DNA of 60,562 nt, taken from Firm-04 sp045627405. GTDB lineage: Bacteria; Bacillota; Clostridia; Oscillospirales; Ruminococcaceae. Position numbers and translations under genes: made by a program. Where the stretch lies: the NCBI GenBank assembly GCA_045627405.1, contig JAZQNP010000059.1, forward strand, positions 1-60,562, given 5' to 3'. Of this stretch, positions 41,087 through 50,370 are shown piece after piece. Position 1 is the first letter of the stretch; each line of letters starts with the position of its first letter. The notes under the pieces are model-generated. The model worked only from the letters and a program-made list of their open reading frames with translations. It was not told the DNA's origin and did no database searches.

Positions 41087-42406
41087 ATGAAAACCAAAAA
41101 GTTCCTGGCAGCGATGCTCGCAGTTTCGATGTTTGCATCGCTCGGTCTGGCAGGCTGCGGCGGCGATTCTTCGACAGCAGACAGCGGCAGCGGCGAGACA
41201 TCTTCGGCAGCAGACAACAGTGCAAATGACAACAGCACCGCAGACGGCGGCGACGCCTCTGCCATCACGGTCTGGGCTCCGGAGGAAATCGTTTCTCTGA
41301 CACAGGAGAAGCTGGACAGCTGGCTCTCTTCTTCCGACTGGGCGGGCAAGTACACGATCACCGTCTCCGCGATGGGCGAGGGCGAAGCCGCAACCCAGAT
41401 GCTGACGGACGTTGAGGCAGGCGCAGATGTTTTCGGCTTTGCACAGGACCAGCTTGCAAGACTGGTTGCAGCAGGTGCGCTTTCCGCACTGGGCGGCACA
41501 TTCCTGGAAAATGTTCAGAAGAACAATGACGCCGGCGCAGTCGGCGCGGCGACACTGAATGACAAGGTGTACGCATATCCGGAAACCTCCGACAACGGCT
41601 TCTTCCTTTACTATGACAAGTCTGTCGTCAGCGATCCGTCCACACTGGAAGGCATCCTCGACGGCTGCGCAGCAGCGGGCAAGAAGTTCTATATGGATCT
41701 CCAATCCGGCTGGTACGATGTTGCATTCTTCTTTGCAACCGGCGCGGAGTGCTACTATGAATATGACAGCGAGGGCAATGTGACCGGTGCTGTCTGCGAT
41801 TACAACAGCGACAAGGGTCTTGCCGCAATGAAGGCAATGGTTGATCTGGCTGCAAATTCCGCATTTGCACAGTCCACCGGTTCCGATGCAGCGCTCTTTG
41901 ATGCAGAGGGCGGCACCGCAGGCGCGATTGTTTCCGGTACATGGGATTCTGCAACCGTGCAGGAACTGCTCGGCGATAACTTCGGCGCAGCAAAGCTCCC
42001 GTCCTTCACTGTTGACGGTGAGACCTATCAGATGAGCGCGTTCGGCGGCTTCAAGCTCGTCGGTGTCAAGCCGCAGACCGATTCCGACAAGCTGACCTTC
42101 TGCCATGCAGTTGCAGATTACATTACCGGCGAAGAGATGCAGCTCGCCCGCTTTGACAGCAACGGCTGGGGTCCGTCCAACCTGAACGCACAGGCATCTG
42201 ATGCCGTGCAGGCTGACGCAGCACTGGCAGCACTGGCAGCACAGCTCAATTACAGTGTTGCACAGGGTCAGTATCCGAACGCTTACTGGGATCTGACAAT
42301 CGCATTCGGCACCGACATCAACGCAGGCACCTATGCAAATGCTTCCGATGACGATCTGCTGGCAGCTCTGGCAGACCTCGAAACCGATATTAAGGCAGCG
42401 ACCTGA
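41087..42406 (+). CDS. Oligosaccharide-binding lipoprotein of the galactan transporter
   Basis: 439 residues. Signal with lipobox LAGC (Cys 24), then a Ser/Asp/Ala-rich linker to about 60. A MalE/GanS-type family-1 binding fold follows: ITVWAPEEIVSLTQEKLDSW, GEAATQMLTDVEAGADVFGFAQDQLARLVAAG, AIVSGTWDSATVQELLGD and the C-terminal AQASDAVQADAALAALAAQL. The neighbours make galacto-oligosaccharides the likely ligand, as for GanS of B. subtilis. AGGAGG lies before the ATG, 25 bp behind the GH53 gene. It is followed by two RNA hairpins and a possible second promoter before the permease genes. Confidence 0.9.
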   Translation: MKTKKFLAAMLAVSMFASLGLAGCGGDSSTADSGSGETSSAADNSANDNSTADGGDASAITVWAPEEIVSLTQEKLDSWLSSSDWAGKYTITVSAMGEGEAATQMLTDVEAGADVFGFAQDQLARLVAAGALSALGGTFLENVQKNNDAGAVGAATLNDKVYAYPETSDNGFFLYYDKSVVSDPSTLEGILDGCAAAGKKFYMDLQSGWYDVAFFFATGAECYYEYDSEGNVTGAVCDYNSDKGLAAMKAMVDLAANSAFAQSTGSDAALFDAEGGTAGAIVSGTWDSATVQELLGDNFGAAKLPSFTVDGETYQMSAFGGFKLVGVKPQTDSDKLTFCHAVADYITGEEMQLARFDSNGWGPSNLNAQASDAVQADAALAALAAQLNYSVAQGQYPNAYWDLTIAFGTDINAGTYANASDDDLLAALADLETDIKAAT

Positions 42407-42430
42407 TGTCAGGCAGATTCAGGCAGCCGC

Positions 42431-42460
42431 TTGACAAAACCCCATTGTTCATTGTATGAT
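42431..42460 (+). promoter_or_regulatory. Possible internal promoter before the permease genes
   Basis: TTGACA, 18-bp spacer, TATGAT. The predicted start lies just before the large hairpin. Confidence 0.5.
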
Positions 42461-42472
42461 AAGAATGTGCGC

Positions 42473-42513
42473 GCAGATGCGGCAGGCGGAATCGGTCTGC
42501 CTGCCGCATCTGC
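42473..42513 (+). promoter_or_regulatory. Large intergenic hairpin in the transporter operon
   Basis: Perfect 15-bp stem GCAGATGCGGCAGGC/GCCTGCCGCATCTGC with an 11-nt loop. No T run follows, so it is not a classical terminator. It may protect the binding-protein mRNA 3' end or structure the permease leader. Confidence 0.7.
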
Positions 42514-42516
42514 CGC

Positions 42517-42550
42517 TTCATGAGGACGCGGACTGCCGCGTGTTCATGAA
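42517..42550 (+). promoter_or_regulatory. Second intergenic hairpin
   Basis: TTCATG...ACGCGG-ACTG-CCGCGT...CATGAA, a two-part stem 44 bp before the permease start. Confidence 0.6.
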
Positions 42551-42593
42551 ACGGTCTGCACTGTAATCAAACGGACTGAAAGGATGATGCAAG

Positions 42594-44108
42594 ATGAAAC
42601 GAATGCCGGAGCTTTCCTATCTGGCGATGCCTCCGTACAAGCAGAAGCTGTACGACATCGGGATGTGGTTTGCGGCGATTCCGGAAAAGCTCTGGAATCT
42701 GCTGAAAGCGATTCCGCGCGGCATCTGGAAAGGGCTGTGTGCGATCGGAAGATTTTTCCGTGAGCTTTGCATGATGTTTGCTGAGGGAGACTGGAAGACA
42801 CGTACATCATTTGTTGTGATGGGCTTTGGTCAGTTTTTCCGGCGGCAGGCAGGGCGCGCCGTGTTGTTTCTGCTCTTGGAGGCAGTGTTCATCTGGTTCA
42901 TGATCGGATTCGGCGGAAATTATCTGAGCGGCTTGCGCACACTGGGTGAATCTGCAACCGAGGTGACGCTGAACGAATACGGCTTGGAGCTTGTGACCTA
43001 CAAGGACAACAGCTTGAAGATCCTGCTCTACGGCGTGCTGACAATCTTCTTCATCGTCGGCTTTGTTTACACATGGGTGCTAAATGTCAGACAGAATTAC
43101 ACCGCACAGAAGCTGATCGAAGAGGGCATCCGTCCGAAATCTGCAAAGGAAGACATCAAGTCGCTTGCCGATGAACAGTATTATAAGACATTGCTGGCAG
43201 TGCCGCTGCTCGGCATTGTCGTATTCACAGTCATTCCGATTTTCTTCATGATTCTGGTTGCGTTTACGAATTACGACTATTCGCATCAGCCGCCCGACAA
43301 GTTGTTTACATGGGTCGGCTGGGACAATTTCCGGACGATGCTTGCAACGGATGTATCCGGCTCCGGAAAATTCGCATACACCTTCCGGGAGATTCTGATC
43401 TGGACGCTGCTCTGGGCACTGGTTGCCACATTCTCGAATTATTTTCTCGGCATGTTTGTGGCAATCTGTATCAACCGCAAGGGCATCCGGTTCAAGAAGT
43501 GGTTCCGCACGATTCTGGTCATGACGATTGCAGTACCGCAGTTTGTTTCGCTGCTGCTTGTGTCGAAGATGTTTTCCGATGAGGGCATCGTGAACAATGT
43601 GCTGCTGAATCTGGGCTGGATTTCCAACAGCATCAAGTTCATGACGAACGGGACACTTGCCAAAATCTCGGTGCTGGTGATCAATCTCTGGGTCGGCATT
43701 CCCTATCTGATGCTGATTACGACTGGCGTTCTGATGAACATTCCGGCGGATTTATACGAGAGTGCGCGGATTGACGGCGCATCGGGCATCAAGCAGTTCA
43801 CGAAAATCACACTGCCTTATATGCTCTTTGTGACCGGACCGTATCTGCTGACGAGCTTCACGGCAAATATCAATAACTTCAATGTCATTTATCTTCTGAC
43901 AGCAGGCGCACCGAAGACGAGTGCCTATGAAGGCGGCGCCGGGCAGACAGACCTGCTGATCACATGGCTGTATTCTCTGACCGTGACGAACAACGATTAC
44001 AAGACAGCAGCCGTGGTCGGTATTCTGGTATTCGTGGTCGTCGCAGCGATCTCGCTGGTTGTGTACAATGTCTCACCCGCGATGAAGAATGAGGAGGATT
44101 TCCAGTAA
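42594..44108 (+). CDS. MalF-type sugar ABC permease
   Basis: 504 residues. Starts with about 80 residues of cytoplasmic, helical sequence, then about eight membrane segments. The EAA motif (YESARIDGASGIKQFTKITLPYM, near 390) marks the cytoplasmic loop that contacts the ATPase. Length and the large second periplasmic region are MalF/GanP-like. AAAGGATG lies before the ATG. The stop overlaps the start of the next permease (TAATG). Partner of the MalG-type permease and the ATPase at 44984. Confidence 0.93.
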   Translation: MKRMPELSYLAMPPYKQKLYDIGMWFAAIPEKLWNLLKAIPRGIWKGLCAIGRFFRELCMMFAEGDWKTRTSFVVMGFGQFFRRQAGRAVLFLLLEAVFIWFMIGFGGNYLSGLRTLGESATEVTLNEYGLELVTYKDNSLKILLYGVLTIFFIVGFVYTWVLNVRQNYTAQKLIEEGIRPKSAKEDIKSLADEQYYKTLLAVPLLGIVVFTVIPIFFMILVAFTNYDYSHQPPDKLFTWVGWDNFRTMLATDVSGSGKFAYTFREILIWTLLWALVATFSNYFLGMFVAICINRKGIRFKKWFRTILVMTIAVPQFVSLLLVSKMFSDEGIVNNVLLNLGWISNSIKFMTNGTLAKISVLVINLWVGIPYLMLITTGVLMNIPADLYESARIDGASGIKQFTKITLPYMLFVTGPYLLTSFTANINNFNVIYLLTAGAPKTSAYEGGAGQTDLLITWLYSLTVTNNDYKTAAVVGILVFVVVAAISLVVYNVSPAMKNEEDFQ

Positions 44109-44965
44109 TGGCAAAGCACAAGAGCAAAGCGGGCAGAGAGCGGCTGACGCGCATTCTGATTTATGTATTCCTGACGCTGCTCTGCATCATCTGGCTGATC
44201 CCGTTTGTTTATCTGATTTTTCAGGCATTCCGCGGGGAATCGCGCCATATGGTCACATATGTGATTCCAAAGCAATGGTCGCTGGTGAATTTCAAGGAGC
44301 TGTTTACCGAGACGAATTTCCTGCACTGGTATCTCAATACACTGATCATCGCGCTGTTCAATGCGGTGCTGCAAACGATCATGGTTCTGTGTGTGGCATA
44401 TGCCCTGTCGCGGATGCGCTTCAAGGGCAGAAAGCTCCTGATGAATGTGATGCTGGTTTTGGGGATGTTCCCGGGCTTCCTCTCGATGATTGCGACGTAT
44501 TTCATCTTAAAACTGCTGGGGCTGACGAGCGAACATGCCGTGCCGGGACTGATTCTGGTCTATGCAGCAAGCTCCGGCATGGGCTACTACATTGCCAAGG
44601 GCTTTTTTGATACGATTCCGAAATCGCTGGATGAAGCGGCACGCATTGACGGAGCTTCACGAAGCCGGGTGTTCTTCCGGATCATCATGCCGATGGCAAA
44701 GCCGATTATCATTTATACGATCATGATGGCGTTTATCGCGCCGTGGGGAGATTTCATGTATGCATCCCTGATTACATTCGGTCATGAAGAGGCATATAAT
44801 GTCGCTGTGGGCTTGTACAAATGGCTGGACAAGGAGCATATCAACGAATACTTCACGCGGTTCTGTGCAGGCGGACTGTTCGTTTCAGTGCCGGTCACTG
44901 CGCTGTTCATGGCACTGCAAAGATACTATGTAGAAGGTGTCACAGGCGGTGCCGTCAAGGGATAA
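44108..44965 (+). CDS. MalG-type sugar ABC permease
   Basis: 285 residues with six membrane segments. Starts with a short basic tail, then LTRILIYVFLTLLCIIWLIPFVYLIFQAF. EAA motif LDEAARIDGASRSRVFFRIIMPMAKP near residue 180. The C-terminal RYYVEGVTGGAVKG is the usual MalG/GanQ ending. Translationally coupled to the MalF-type gene through TAATG. Confidence 0.94.
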   Translation: MAKHKSKAGRERLTRILIYVFLTLLCIIWLIPFVYLIFQAFRGESRHMVTYVIPKQWSLVNFKELFTETNFLHWYLNTLIIALFNAVLQTIMVLCVAYALSRMRFKGRKLLMNVMLVLGMFPGFLSMIATYFILKLLGLTSEHAVPGLILVYAASSGMGYYIAKGFFDTIPKSLDEAARIDGASRSRVFFRIIMPMAKPIIIYTIMMAFIAPWGDFMYASLITFGHEEAYNVAVGLYKWLDKEHINEYFTRFCAGGLFVSVPVTALFMALQRYYVEGVTGGAVKG

Positions 44966-44983
44966 GCATGGGAGGAAACACAG

Positions 44984-46195
44984 ATGGCTGATGTCACGTT
45001 AAAGAATGTCAAAAAGCAGTATGAGAACGGCTTTGTTGCCGTACATGATTTCAATTTGGAAATCCGGGACAAGGAATTTATTGTGCTGGTCGGACCGTCC
45101 GGCTGCGGCAAATCGACGACGTTGCGCATGATCGCGGGCTTAGAGGACATCACAGACGGCGAAATCTCTATCAGCGGCGAGGTTGTGAACGACATGGAGC
45201 CGAAGGACCGCGACATAGCGATGGTGTTCCAGAACTACGCGCTGTATCCGCACATGTCGGTCTATGAGAATATCGCATTCGGGCTGCGTCTGCGCAAGGT
45301 GCCGAACAAGGAGGTCCATGCGGCGGTTGTGAATGCAGCTGAGATTCTGGGCATTACAGAGCTGCTCGGACGAAAGCCCAAGCAGCTCTCCGGCGGACAG
45401 CGGCAGCGCGTTGCGATCGGCAGAGCGATTGTCCGCACACCGAAGGTCTTTCTGATGGACGAACCGCTTTCCAATCTGGATGCCAAGCTGCGCAACCAGA
45501 TGCGCGCCGAGATCATCCTGCTGCGTGAAAAGATTCAGACGACCTTTGTGTATGTCACACACGATCAGACCGAGGCGATGACGCTCGGAGACAGAATTGT
45601 GATTATGAAGGACGGCTATGTGATGCAGGTAGGCACACCGCAGGAGCTGTTCAATCATCCGGCGAATCTGTTTGTTGCGGGCTTCATCGGCACACCGCAG
45701 ATGAATTTCTTTGATGCGAAGCTGAAAAAGGAAGACGGCAGATATTGCGCGTATATTGAGAATGCGGCAATCACACTGCCGGAGCAGATTACAGCGGCAT
45801 TGGCAGCGCGCAGCAGCGTACCGGAACAGGTTACGCTTGGCATCCGTCCGGAGAATCTGATTCTCTGTGAGCCGGGAACGCCGAATTCGATTCCGGCGAC
45901 GATTCGCGTGACGGAAATGATGGGCAGTGAGATTCACATCCATGCAGACTGCGCCGACGGAAAGAGCATCATTCTGCGCGTGCAGATTGCAGATATGAGC
46001 GATGCAGAACAGACGGCACTGCTGTCAAAAAAGGAGCTTGTCTTTACGCTGCGGGAGCGTACAATCAATCTGTTTGACAGGGAAGACGGCAGAAATCTGA
46101 CGGTACCGGATGCAGTACCGGTGCCGAAGGAAGAGAAGAACCGACTGGTTATTTTAGGGGAAGAGCCGAAGAAGAAAAAGGGCAGAAAGTCATAA
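44984..46195 (+). CDS. ABC-transporter ATPase (MsmK/UgpC/MalK type)
   Basis: 403 residues. Walker A GPSGCGKST (37-45), Q-loop in MVFQNYALYPHM, signature LSGGQRQRVAIGRA, Walker B VFLMDEPLSNLDAKLR and the switch His in VTHDQTEAM. A C-terminal regulatory OB/TOBE domain (about 240-370) follows. In many Firmicutes one such ATPase serves several sugar transporters from elsewhere in the genome; here it is encoded with its permeases. It ends in a basic tail (EEPKKKKGRKS). AGGAGG lies before the ATG. Confidence 0.95.
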   Translation: MADVTLKNVKKQYENGFVAVHDFNLEIRDKEFIVLVGPSGCGKSTTLRMIAGLEDITDGEISISGEVVNDMEPKDRDIAMVFQNYALYPHMSVYENIAFGLRLRKVPNKEVHAAVVNAAEILGITELLGRKPKQLSGGQRQRVAIGRAIVRTPKVFLMDEPLSNLDAKLRNQMRAEIILLREKIQTTFVYVTHDQTEAMTLGDRIVIMKDGYVMQVGTPQELFNHPANLFVAGFIGTPQMNFFDAKLKKEDGRYCAYIENAAITLPEQITAALAARSSVPEQVTLGIRPENLILCEPGTPNSIPATIRVTEMMGSEIHIHADCADGKSIILRVQIADMSDAEQTALLSKKELVFTLRERTINLFDREDGRNLTVPDAVPVPKEEKNRLVILGEEPKKKKGRKS

Positions 46196-46198
46196 AGA

Positions 46199-47245
46199 GT
46201 GATCGAGAATATGAGTACGGAAAAGAATGTGTCCACAGCAGGCGCAGCCCGCAAAAAGGCGCAGTTAGAGGACATTGCCGCGGCACTTGGCTTGTCGAAA
46301 TCGACGGTTTCGCGGGCAATATCGGGCAAAGGACGCATCAGCGCGGAGACGCGGGAGCGTGTATTTGCAGCGATCAAGGAAATGAACTACCGGCCGAATA
46401 TGATTGCCAAGAGCCTGTCCGAGAGCAAGACATACAATATCGGGGTTGTGCTGCCGATGGACAGCAGCGAGTCGGAAGCACCGTTTTTCCAGACCTGTCT
46501 CATGGGAATCGGCAAGGAATGCGCCGTGCGGGATTATGACGCAGTGGTCATCACGACGGACAAAAATGATTTGTCGCAGCTGATTCGGGTTGTGGAGAAC
46601 CGTAAAGTAGACGGTGTGATTATCTCGCGCCCGCTGAACACACCTGAGATGGAAACATTTCTGCGTGAGAATGCGATGCCGTTTGCGGTGCTTGGCAGGA
46701 GCATGATGCCGGACGCAGTGACCGTTGACAGCAATCACCGGGAGGGCTGCAAGACGCTGACGCAGTATCTGCTGATGCCGAATGCAGCAGATCGGGTCGG
46801 CTTGCTGCTCGGCAACATGAACCACACGGTGAACCAGAGCCGTTATGACGGCTTCACGGACGCATTTGCAGCCCTCGGCATGACGCCGGTGCAGGAGATG
46901 ATCTACACCGGGATTGAGAGTCCGCTGCAATTCAGCAAGGCAGTGAGTGCGCTTTTGCGGCAGGAGCCGCGCTGCATTCTCTGCGGAGATGACATCATCT
47001 GCACGCGTCTGCTGACGGAGCTGAACAATCTGGGCAAGCGTGTGCCGGAGGATGTATGGGTGGCATCGTTCTACGGCAGTGCGTATCTGGATCACTACAA
47101 TCCGCCGATCACATCGCTGATTTTTGACGCAGCATCGCTCGGAGCAACGGCAGCATCGGTACTGATCGACATGCTGAACGGAGCGGAGGTGCCGCTGGAA
47201 ACGATGCTGAGCTTTGAGATGCTGATTCGCAAATCGACGTTATAA
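46199..47245 (+). CDS. LacI-family transcriptional regulator of the galactan locus
   Basis: 348 residues. N-terminal helix-turn-helix QLEDIAAALGLSKSTVSRAISGKGRISAETRERV (about 21-55) with the hinge LSESKTYNIGVV, followed by a periplasmic-binding-type effector domain (IIGVVLPMDSSESEAPF... to RCILCGDDIICTRLLTELN). Either the GTG at 46199 or the ATG at 46211 could be the start; both ribosome sites are weak and the stop of the ATPase gene is only 3 bp upstream, so coupling is likely. It probably binds the palindrome at 35895-35910 and responds to a galacto-oligosaccharide. Both are inferred from position. Confidence 0.93.
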   Translation: MIENMSTEKNVSTAGAARKKAQLEDIAAALGLSKSTVSRAISGKGRISAETRERVFAAIKEMNYRPNMIAKSLSESKTYNIGVVLPMDSSESEAPFFQTCLMGIGKECAVRDYDAVVITTDKNDLSQLIRVVENRKVDGVIISRPLNTPEMETFLRENAMPFAVLGRSMMPDAVTVDSNHREGCKTLTQYLLMPNAADRVGLLLGNMNHTVNQSRYDGFTDAFAALGMTPVQEMIYTGIESPLQFSKAVSALLRQEPRCILCGDDIICTRLLTELNNLGKRVPEDVWVASFYGSAYLDHYNPPITSLIFDAASLGATAASVLIDMLNGAEVPLETMLSFEMLIRKSTL

Positions 47246-47299
47246 GAGCGGAGGAATGCCGATCTGCACAGGATCACAAAAGGAAATGATTTTTGGGAA

Positions 47300-47341
47300 A
47301 AAGCAAGCCTAAGAGCGAAAATCTGCTCTTAGGCTTGTTTT
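47300..47341 (+). terminator. Bidirectional terminator between the galactan locus and the ROK gene
   Basis: AAGCAAGCCTAAGAGC pairs with GCTCTTAGGCTTGTTTT. Serves the convergent genes on both sides. Confidence 0.85.
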
Positions 47342-47370
47342 GTCAGTATGAAGTATTTTTGAGGGAGATT

Positions 47371-48567
47371 TTACTCTGCATTCTGATTTTGCGGCATACC
47401 GCCGAGATCATAGAACTGTTTTTCGGTGATGAGCTTGCAGCCGGCGAGGAAGCTTCTGTCGCCGCTGATAGAGCTGCGCACGAGTGAGACTTTCGGAGCC
47501 GTGCCGTTGATGTCAGCGACAAGCTGTTCGAGAAGCTCCATGGAAGAATCCGCGATATGGTAGCTTTGCAGCACAACGCGGTTCGCACTGTGGATTGCAG
47601 CGAGATTGTAAATCATATACGCGAGCTTCTGGACTGCGTTGTTTACAATCCGAAGTGCGGCGGCATCATTTTGGAGATAAAGCCGGATCAGCTCCTCCAC
47701 GTTCACATCTTTGCCGGTTTCTTCTTTCATCTGTCTGCACAGTGCGTCTTTGGTCAGCTCTGCATGAACCGATCCGTCGGGATACCCCTCAGCCTTTGCG
47801 CCGCCCGGCCAGACGATCATCCGGTCAACGGTGGTGGTATCCGCAAGCAGACCGCCGAGCAGCGTGCTGTCATGGATGACAGCCGTCTGATAAGAAGTCC
47901 CCGAATAGAGCAGAAGCTGATTGCGGTGTTTTTTATCGAGATAATCGGTGTTTGCCATGGCATAAAGCCCGACGGCATTGCCGCAGAACACAGGGAGTTT
48001 CAGTTCCTGCTCCACCGTTTCCCGCAGAGAATTGAAAGAAATACTGCCGTCTTTTGCGATTGACGCACCGATATTCTCCCAGCGGTCCCGAACGATACCG
48101 ATTCCGAGGCCGAGGAGATTGTCCGGTGACAGCGACGATTTTTTCAGCATGTCCCGGCAGCTTTGGACTATGAACGAGATGATGGTTTTCTTTGGCGTAT
48201 CCGCCTGAATGGGCAACATATTCTTATCGAGCACATCATCTGCAAGATTGGAAAGACCCACGCTGACGAAATCCTCATCAATGACCGCACCGAGTACGAA
48301 GCGGTAATTGGGGTTAATGCGGATCATGGTTTTGCGTCTGCCTTTTTTTCGTGGCGCATCGGGCGCGGGGATTGCAGGCGTATTCATGTCTTCAAGAATC
48401 CCCTGCGCGATCATCTGATTGGTAATGATCGTTACAGCAGCTCTTGTGAGGGAGAGCTGTGCGGCAATATCGACGCGGGCGAGCATTCCGGCATTGCGGA
48501 TTGCAAGCAGAATCTGCCGGCGGTTTCTGCGTTTGAGATCGAGCTTGCTGATTCCCTTTGTATCCAT
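47371..48567 (-). CDS. ROK-family (NagC/XylR-like) transcriptional regulator
   Basis: 398 residues. N-terminal winged helix (about 15-75, RRNRRQILLAIRNAGMLARVDIAAQLSLTRAAVTIITNQMI) followed by a ROK/actin-like fold (FVLGAVIDEDFVSVGLSNL, LLGLGIGIVRD, FCGNAVGLYAMAN). The zinc motif CxCGxxGC and the catalytic ExGH pattern of ROK kinases are not visible (the region reads LLADTTTVDRMIVWPGGAKAEG), so it is a regulator rather than a sugar kinase. Start MDTKGIS follows GAGGAGG. Convergent with the LacI gene. The regulated genes are unknown; the esterase/malQ pair lies just upstream on the same strand. Confidence 0.85.
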   Translation of the reverse strand: MDTKGISKLDLKRRNRRQILLAIRNAGMLARVDIAAQLSLTRAAVTIITNQMIAQGILEDMNTPAIPAPDAPRKKGRRKTMIRINPNYRFVLGAVIDEDFVSVGLSNLADDVLDKNMLPIQADTPKKTIISFIVQSCRDMLKKSSLSPDNLLGLGIGIVRDRWENIGASIAKDGSISFNSLRETVEQELKLPVFCGNAVGLYAMANTDYLDKKHRNQLLLYSGTSYQTAVIHDSTLLGGLLADTTTVDRMIVWPGGAKAEGYPDGSVHAELTKDALCRQMKEETGKDVNVEELIRLYLQNDAAALRIVNNAVQKLAYMIYNLAAIHSANRVVLQSYHIADSSMELLEQLVADINGTAPKVSLVRSSISGDRSFLAGCKLITEKQFYDLGGMPQNQNAE

Positions 48568-48718
48568 GATATTTCCTCCTCTGTATTGATCCTGCCGCAT
48601 GTGACGGTACAATGCAGCACAGTTGATTCTATATTGTTAATTATAATCGCCGGTAGTGAAACTATCGTGAAAAAAGTGTGAACTTATTTTGAATTTCGTT
48701 GATAAATTTCAAATAGAA

Positions 48719-48757
48719 AAAATCCATGCCTCCGATCGGGAATCGAAGGCATGGATT
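48719..48757 (-). terminator. Terminator of the esterase gene
   Basis: AATCCATGCCT(T/C)CGAT arms around a short loop with a T run on the minus strand. Confidence 0.85.
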
Positions 48758-48777
48758 CGGTGATACAAAAATACAGA

Positions 48778-50340
48778 TCAGGTCATGGAAGCAGAGGGAG
48801 TATTGCGCTTTTCGGCAGAGATTTCCGCCGTCTGCATCAGACCGTCCGTGCGGAAGGGAGCCATCGGCAGACCGTTTTTGCCAAAGACCGTGACGGTCAT
48901 GAAGTTTGTCCAGGCATAGCGTGCATATTTCGGAGCGGGGACACCGTCAGCAGTCAGCGTGAGGAAGCCCTTGCCAAAGAACGCCTTTGCCGGACGGAAC
49001 ATGAGATCATCGCCTGCGAGTTCAAACCCGACCGGTTCACCGGTCAGCAGGAAGCCGTCATCGGCATAATCGAGCAGCACCGTCATTTCCGAACCGTTTG
49101 CATAAGCAGAGCGGAACATCGGCGGGCAGGCATCTGCGCGGGAGATCGTGCCGTAGACCTCCGCGAGAGCTTGCAGCGCGAGTCTGTGACCGACGGGAAT
49201 TTTGTCGGTGGGGTGGATATTATCAAGTTCTCCGCAGTCTGTGAGGACAGCAAGACCGGTGTTTTTCAGCTTGCGGTAGACGCGAAACTGCGCTTCACGG
49301 ATGAGACACCAGTGCTTGTGGTCGATGTCATTGAGATAGCGGAACATCGGGAGCTGCACATTGAGAAAGGGCAGCTCGGGGTCAGCCCAGTCACGCCGCC
49401 AGCAGGCGATCAGTTCTGTGAGGAGCGTTTCGTAGGTATTGGGGCGGTGGTCATCGGATTCGCCCTGATAGTACAAAAAACCGCGCAGTGTGTAAGGGCA
49501 GACGCGCCGCAGCATGGTTTCGTAATTTCCGCAGGGGCGCATTTCGTTCTTAGGGCTCATCGGACCGGGGTAGCGGGATGCTCCGAGAATTTCCTGTGCT
49601 TCGTCCCAGCTTGTATCGGGCTTTTCCTCCATGAGCTTGGAATAGCGCACATACCATTCATCCTGATATGCGGCATATTCATCGAAGGCTTTGATGAGTT
49701 CTTCCTGTGTTTTGCCGGCAGTTGCGGCGTCATATTCGTCGATATACGGACGGATTTCCGCGTGGCTTTCGAGCACATCGCGCGAGACCCAAGCAGAAGC
49801 GGAAGTACCGCCCCAGTTGCAGCCGATCAAGCCGACTGTCACGCCGAGTTTCTCCGCGATTTCAAGCGCGAAATACAGACCAACAGCGGACCACGCGCCC
49901 GACGCATCGGGGGAAGCTGTGCTCCATCCGGTATTGCGTTCGACTGCTTCAAAGGTGTCGTCGATCATACGTTGTTTCGGCGTATAGTAGAAGCGCACGC
50001 CGCAGTCAGCCGTGAGTGAATCGAGCAGGGCTTTTCCGTTTTTGTCGTTGCGGATCTCGTATTCCATATTGCTCTGACCGCCGCAGAGCCAGACCTCACC
50101 GACTGCAATATCGGCAAAGCGGATCTCGACCGCACCGCTTGCAACGGTCATCATCAGACCGGTCGCAGCGGGCATCGGAGGGAGTGTGACGCGCCATTTA
50201 CCGTCCTGTACGGTTGCAGAGGCGCGGTTTCCGCCGAGGGAAACGGTCACACGGATGCCGTCTTTTCCGTCACCCCAGACCGCAATGGGCTTTTCGCGCT
50301 GTAACACCATATGGTCGCTGAAAATCGCAGCAGCTCTCAT
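48778..50340 (-). CDS. Sialate O-acetylesterase-family (SASA) hydrolase
   Basis: 520 residues. The GDSL-like GQSNMEYEI segment carries the nucleophile Ser 90, and DNIHPTDKIPVGHR supplies the Asp-His pair near residue 385. An N-terminal beta domain (about 1-80, IFSDHMVLQREKPIAVWG) and the YYQGESDD and CNWGGTSASAWV segments are typical of the family. There is no signal peptide. Members remove acetyl groups from sialic acids or plant glycans such as xylan; in a plant-polymer degrader the latter is more likely. GGGAGG lies before the ATG at 50340. It follows malQ by 30 bp. Confidence 0.9.
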   Translation of the reverse strand: MRAAAIFSDHMVLQREKPIAVWGDGKDGIRVTVSLGGNRASATVQDGKWRVTLPPMPAATGLMMTVASGAVEIRFADIAVGEVWLCGGQSNMEYEIRNDKNGKALLDSLTADCGVRFYYTPKQRMIDDTFEAVERNTGWSTASPDASGAWSAVGLYFALEIAEKLGVTVGLIGCNWGGTSASAWVSRDVLESHAEIRPYIDEYDAATAGKTQEELIKAFDEYAAYQDEWYVRYSKLMEEKPDTSWDEAQEILGASRYPGPMSPKNEMRPCGNYETMLRRVCPYTLRGFLYYQGESDDHRPNTYETLLTELIACWRRDWADPELPFLNVQLPMFRYLNDIDHKHWCLIREAQFRVYRKLKNTGLAVLTDCGELDNIHPTDKIPVGHRLALQALAEVYGTISRADACPPMFRSAYANGSEMTVLLDYADDGFLLTGEPVGFELAGDDLMFRPAKAFFGKGFLTLTADGVPAPKYARYAWTNFMTVTVFGKNGLPMAPFRTDGLMQTAEISAEKRNTPSASMT

Positions 50341-50370
50341 GGTACAGACCTCCCTAAGTGTCATTCAAGT

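Noticed and set aside
42473..42513. Terminator between binding protein and permease
   Set aside because: The stem is strong, but no T run follows and the operon clearly continues.
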